A DNA stretch of 64,000 nucleotides from Flavobacterium shii. GTDB lineage: Bacteria > Bacteroidota > Bacteroidia > Flavobacteriales > Flavobacteriaceae. A model generated the notes under the pieces. It saw nothing but the letters and a program-made list of their open reading frames with translations. It was not told the DNA's origin and did no database searches. The position numbers were made by a program, and so were the translations under genes. The stretch lies in NCBI RefSeq assembly GCF_025847235.1, contig NZ_JAOZEW010000015.1, positions 95,371 to 159,370 on the forward strand, given 5' to 3'. Positions within the stretch are counted from its first letter, which is position 1; each line of letters opens with the position of its first letter. Positions 61,554 through 64,000 of the stretch are shown in pieces.

Positions 61554-62879
61554 TTACAATCCTACAGCATAAAAATACCCATCGGCACTCCCGAAATAAA
61601 CGGTATTGTTACTTATATACGGTGAAGAAACAATTGGACCAAGTTTGTAAAATTCATTCATAACTTTTTTATTTTCTTTATATTGAGATAAATCCGAATT
61701 ATGAGATGCGTATGTAAAATCCAGTTTGTCATTTTTTAAAACTTTGGCGGCATGTTTTTTTCTGCCATCAGTACTTATTAAATTTGATATTTTACCTAAC
61801 GAAAGCATATCGAGTGAGAAGAAATTGCCCGTGAAGTCTCCAAAATAGATTGTATTTCCAGAAATTGCAGGAGTTGAATATACGTATCCGCTTGTTCTGA
61901 AGCGATATAATTCTTTCCCTGTTTTTGAGTCTAATGCAAGTAATGCATAGGTATCGGAAGTTCCTACATATACAATATTGTTTACTACTACTGCTGAACT
62001 TAGAATCCATGAATTCTCGGCATCATATTTCCAAGCTAGTTTTCCTGTTTCAGAATCTAAAGCAAAAAAATGAGGATCTCTTGCGCCAAAATAAACCATT
62101 CCATTGGCAACTGCTACAGAAGATTGAATTCCTTTGAATCCTATTTTGGCTTCGGTTACAAATCTCCATTTTTCTTTTCCGGTTTTGCAATCTATAGCAT
62201 ACAGTTTGGCGTCCCAACTACCAATGTATAAAGTGTTTTTATCAATAACAGGTGTGCTGTGTATTGGTCCATCGGTTTTGAATTTCCAGTTTAGACTTCC
62301 TTTTTTTACGTCTACTGAATATATATTTCCATCGCTGCTCCCAAATAATACCGAAGCCGCTTTACCATCCTTATAAACTACAGGCGATGAGAGATAAAAA
62401 TCCCATAAATCGTCCATTAGCATATCATTTGGTTTCATGCCCCACATACCAATTTCTCCATACCAATGTTCACCTCCAGTTTCGAATTTCCAAATCTGTT
62501 TTCCCGTTGTTGTGTTTACAGCATAATAATACCCATCAAAACTGCCAAAATAAATAATGTTTCCGTAAATACTTGGAGAACTATGGATTGCGCCATTTGC
62601 TTTGAACTTCCATTTTTCTTTTCCGTTTTTTTCTTCAATTGCATAGAGAAATCCATCCTCGCTGCCAATAAATACAACTCCATTTTTTGCTATTGGAGAA
62701 GAGAATATTTTACCATTGGTTTTAAATTTCCATTTTATGTCTCCCAATTGTTGGTATCCTTTCCCCGGGAATATACGATCTGAAAATGAATTTATAATTG
62801 TATCTCCATTTTTTTGTGCTGATGTATTATTTATAACTAAAAAGAAATAGAGTGGGAGAAGTGCTAAGTATCTTTTCAT
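61554..62879 (-). CDS. Exported PQQ-binding-like beta-propeller repeat protein
   Basis: 441 residues from the ATG at 62879, which begins a signal peptide (MKRYLALLPLYFFLVINNTSAQ); an upstream start would mask it. Seven or eight blades repeat the pattern KWKFKTNG-(K/P)I(F/H)S(S/T)P and VYFGS(A/S/F)DG(Y/F/N)(F/L)YA(V/I), characteristic of PQQ-like or BamB-type propellers. The blade between 130 and 180 contains an insertion (HWYGEIGMWGMKPNDMLMDDLWDFY). No catalytic dehydrogenase residues were recognised, so a binding or scaffolding role is more likely than enzyme activity. The last blade closes with NTVYFGSADGYFYAVGL. Confidence 0.85.
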   Translation of the reverse strand: MKRYLALLPLYFFLVINNTSAQKNGDTIINSFSDRIFPGKGYQQLGDIKWKFKTNGKIFSSPIAKNGVVFIGSEDGFLYAIEEKNGKEKWKFKANGAIHSSPSIYGNIIYFGSFDGYYYAVNTTTGKQIWKFETGGEHWYGEIGMWGMKPNDMLMDDLWDFYLSSPVVYKDGKAASVLFGSSDGNIYSVDVKKGSLNWKFKTDGPIHSTPVIDKNTLYIGSWDAKLYAIDCKTGKEKWRFVTEAKIGFKGIQSSVAVANGMVYFGARDPHFFALDSETGKLAWKYDAENSWILSSAVVVNNIVYVGTSDTYALLALDSKTGKELYRFRTSGYVYSTPAISGNTIYFGDFTGNFFSLDMLSLGKISNLISTDGRKKHAAKVLKNDKLDFTYASHNSDLSQYKENKKVMNEFYKLGPIVSSPYISNNTVYFGSADGYFYAVGL

Positions 62880-62977
62880 GTTTTTTCGTATAAAAATAAA
62901 TATTTTATAAGACATTAAAGTCTAATTATTTAAGAAATATGTTATAAATAATTTTTTAAAACATGATTGCGAATAGG

Positions 62978-62985
62978 TATATTTG
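62978..62985 (+). promoter_or_regulatory. Candidate -7 box of kdsB
   Basis: TATATTTG matches TAnnTTTG 32 bases before the kdsB start. No well-spaced -33 TTG was found. Confidence 0.45.
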
Positions 62986-63017
62986 TTTTTTAGAATTCAT
63001 CATTAATACTATCAAAA

Positions 63018-63749
63018 ATGAAAATAATAGCAGTCATTCCAGCGCGTTACGCTTCTACAAGATTTCCGGCGAAATTAATGCAGGATTTAGGGGGGAAAAC
63101 AGTAATCTTAAGAACATATCAAGCTGCAATAGAAACAAATTTATTTGATGATGTATTTGTTGTAACAGATTCGGATGTTATATTCGGGGAGATTGTTTCG
63201 AATGGAGGAAAAGCCATTATGAGCATCAAAGAACATGAATCGGGAAGTGATAGGATTGCCGAAGCTATTCAGGATTTAGAAGTTGATATTGTTGTAAATG
63301 TACAGGGAGATGAACCTTTTATCGATGCTGAACCTTTGGCAAAAGTGATTGAAATTTTCAGAAACGACTCAGATAAAAAAGTGGATTTAGCTTCTTTAAT
63401 GCGTGAGATTAAAGATGAAACTGAAATTAATAACCCCAATAATGTAAAAGTTGTAGTGGATCAAAGCGGATTTGCTTTGTATTTTTCACGTTCGGTAATC
63501 CCGTATCCTAGAGATAAAGATGTTGGAGTACGTTATTTCCAGCATATAGGGATTTATGCTTTTAGGAAACAAGCTTTATTAGATTTTTATAGCTTACCAA
63601 TGAAATCGCTTGAGGCTTCGGAGAAGTTGGAACAATTACGTTATTTGGAGTTTGGGAAACGTATTAAAATGATTGAAACGACTCATGTAGGGATCGGAAT
63701 TGATACGCCAGAGGACTTGGAGAAAGCAAGGATGTTGCTGTCTAAATAA
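63018..63749 (+). CDS. kdsB: 3-deoxy-manno-octulosonate cytidylyltransferase
   Basis: 243 residues, the standard length. IIAVIPARYASTRFPAKLMQDLGGKTVI (nucleotide loop), VFVVTDSDVI, SGSDRIAEA, VVNVQGDEPFIDAEPL (metal Asp), YFSRSVIPYPRD, YFQHIGIYAFRKQAL and the end VGIGIDTPEDLEKA all match KdsB. It activates Kdo as CMP-Kdo for lipid A core assembly. It stands alone, divergent from the beta-propeller gene. Confidence 0.97.
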   Translation: MKIIAVIPARYASTRFPAKLMQDLGGKTVILRTYQAAIETNLFDDVFVVTDSDVIFGEIVSNGGKAIMSIKEHESGSDRIAEAIQDLEVDIVVNVQGDEPFIDAEPLAKVIEIFRNDSDKKVDLASLMREIKDETEINNPNNVKVVVDQSGFALYFSRSVIPYPRDKDVGVRYFQHIGIYAFRKQALLDFYSLPMKSLEASEKLEQLRYLEFGKRIKMIETTHVGIGIDTPEDLEKARMLLSK

Positions 63750-63794
63750 AGTAACTGTATAAAGAAGATTTTTAATTATTGTCGATTCGGTAAA

Positions 63795-63940
63795 CGGGGC
63801 TTCGACTCCGCTCAGCCTGACAATATAGTGTATATCCTCAATATTGTTGTTGCTAAACTTGTCTTTCTGAGGTACGAAGAATCTCCGTAAGTGATAAAAT
63901 AAAGAAGCTCTACAATCTGTCAGGCGGAGTCAAAGCCCCG
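63795..63940. repeat. Long inverted repeat downstream of kdsB
   Basis: CGGGGCTTCGACTCCG, then GCCTGACA, at 63795-63822 pairs with TGTCAGGC, GGAGTC, AAGCCCCG at 63918-63940. The interior carries another half-element (TTGTCTTTCTGAGGTACGAAG) related to the one near 21505. The GC content is well above the surroundings. No gene. Confidence 0.7.
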
Positions 63941-63982
63941 TGCGACCTTGCTCAACTTGACAAACTCTAACGAAAATGCAAA

Positions 63983-64000
63983 TCCTAGCCCTGATGGGAA
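63983..64000 (-). repeat. Intergenic hairpin repeat, copy C (cut by window end)
   Basis: The last 18 bases begin TCCTAGCCCTGAT, the same edge as copies A and B, in the orientation of copy B. The rest lies beyond the window. Confidence 0.5.

Overview
The window looks like the chromosome of a Flavobacterium species (Bacteroidota, Flavobacteriaceae). It is AT-rich. It carries SusC/SusD pairs, proteins with type IX secretion signals, a PorP/SprF protein, TAnnTTTG-type promoter boxes, almost no Shine-Dalgarno sequences and many flavobacterial intergenic repeats. The gene order of the first 20 kb resembles the chitin utilisation locus (PUL) described in F. johnsoniae.

1-20.1 kb, chitin PUL: the 5' part of a LytS-type sensor kinase (minus strand, cut by the window edge); two tandem SusC/SusD pairs; a glucosamine-6-phosphate deaminase fused to a PIG-L/LmbE deacetylase-like domain; a GH20 beta-N-acetylhexosaminidase; and a 1613-residue secreted chitinase with two GH18 domains. 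The logic is extracellular chitin cleavage, SusCD uptake of chitooligosaccharides, periplasmic trimming to GlcNAc, and cytosolic conversion towards fructose-6-phosphate. The two SusCD units are a tandem duplication: both keep the same 12-bp palindrome at the same distance from the start codon, the same stem-loop after susD, and the first copy is followed by a decayed start of the deaminase gene.

20.1-28.4 kb: a repeat-rich gap, a TlpA-like thiol-disulfide protein, an ABC-F ATPase with one degenerate nucleotide site, a 57-residue lipoprotein not previously listed, a DUF418 membrane protein, a 180-bp tandem repeat and a secreted purple-acid-phosphatase-like enzyme with a sorting domain.

28.8-35.3 kb: a two-gene HipA-like kinase plus DUF3037-like module, then pyrR-pyrB, a small STAS-like protein, RNase Z, pdxH and a CAP-domain lipoprotein.

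35.5-39 kb (minus strand): a His/Asp/Gly-rich secreted protein and an OmpA/PD40 protein with a PorP/SprF protein. 39.7-46.2 kb: SixA phosphatase, polyphosphate kinase and Ppx/GppA phosphatase, then a TMEM175-like channel, a Crp-family regulator and a two-gene oxidoreductase pair.

46.4-49.8 kb: dnaX on the minus strand, split by an A10 run that looks like a slippage site giving short and long products; two small hypothetical proteins; and the RNase P RNA gene. 50-57.2 kb: a PanE-like reductase, an OmpR-type two-component system, an esterase-like protein, a frameshifted TonB-dependent outer membrane protein and a small beta-barrel protein. 57.2-64 kb: rsmD, a DUF3822 protein, a RecD-like helicase, a DODA-type dioxygenase, a beta-propeller protein and kdsB. 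No tRNA, rRNA, CRISPR array, transposase or phage gene was recognised.
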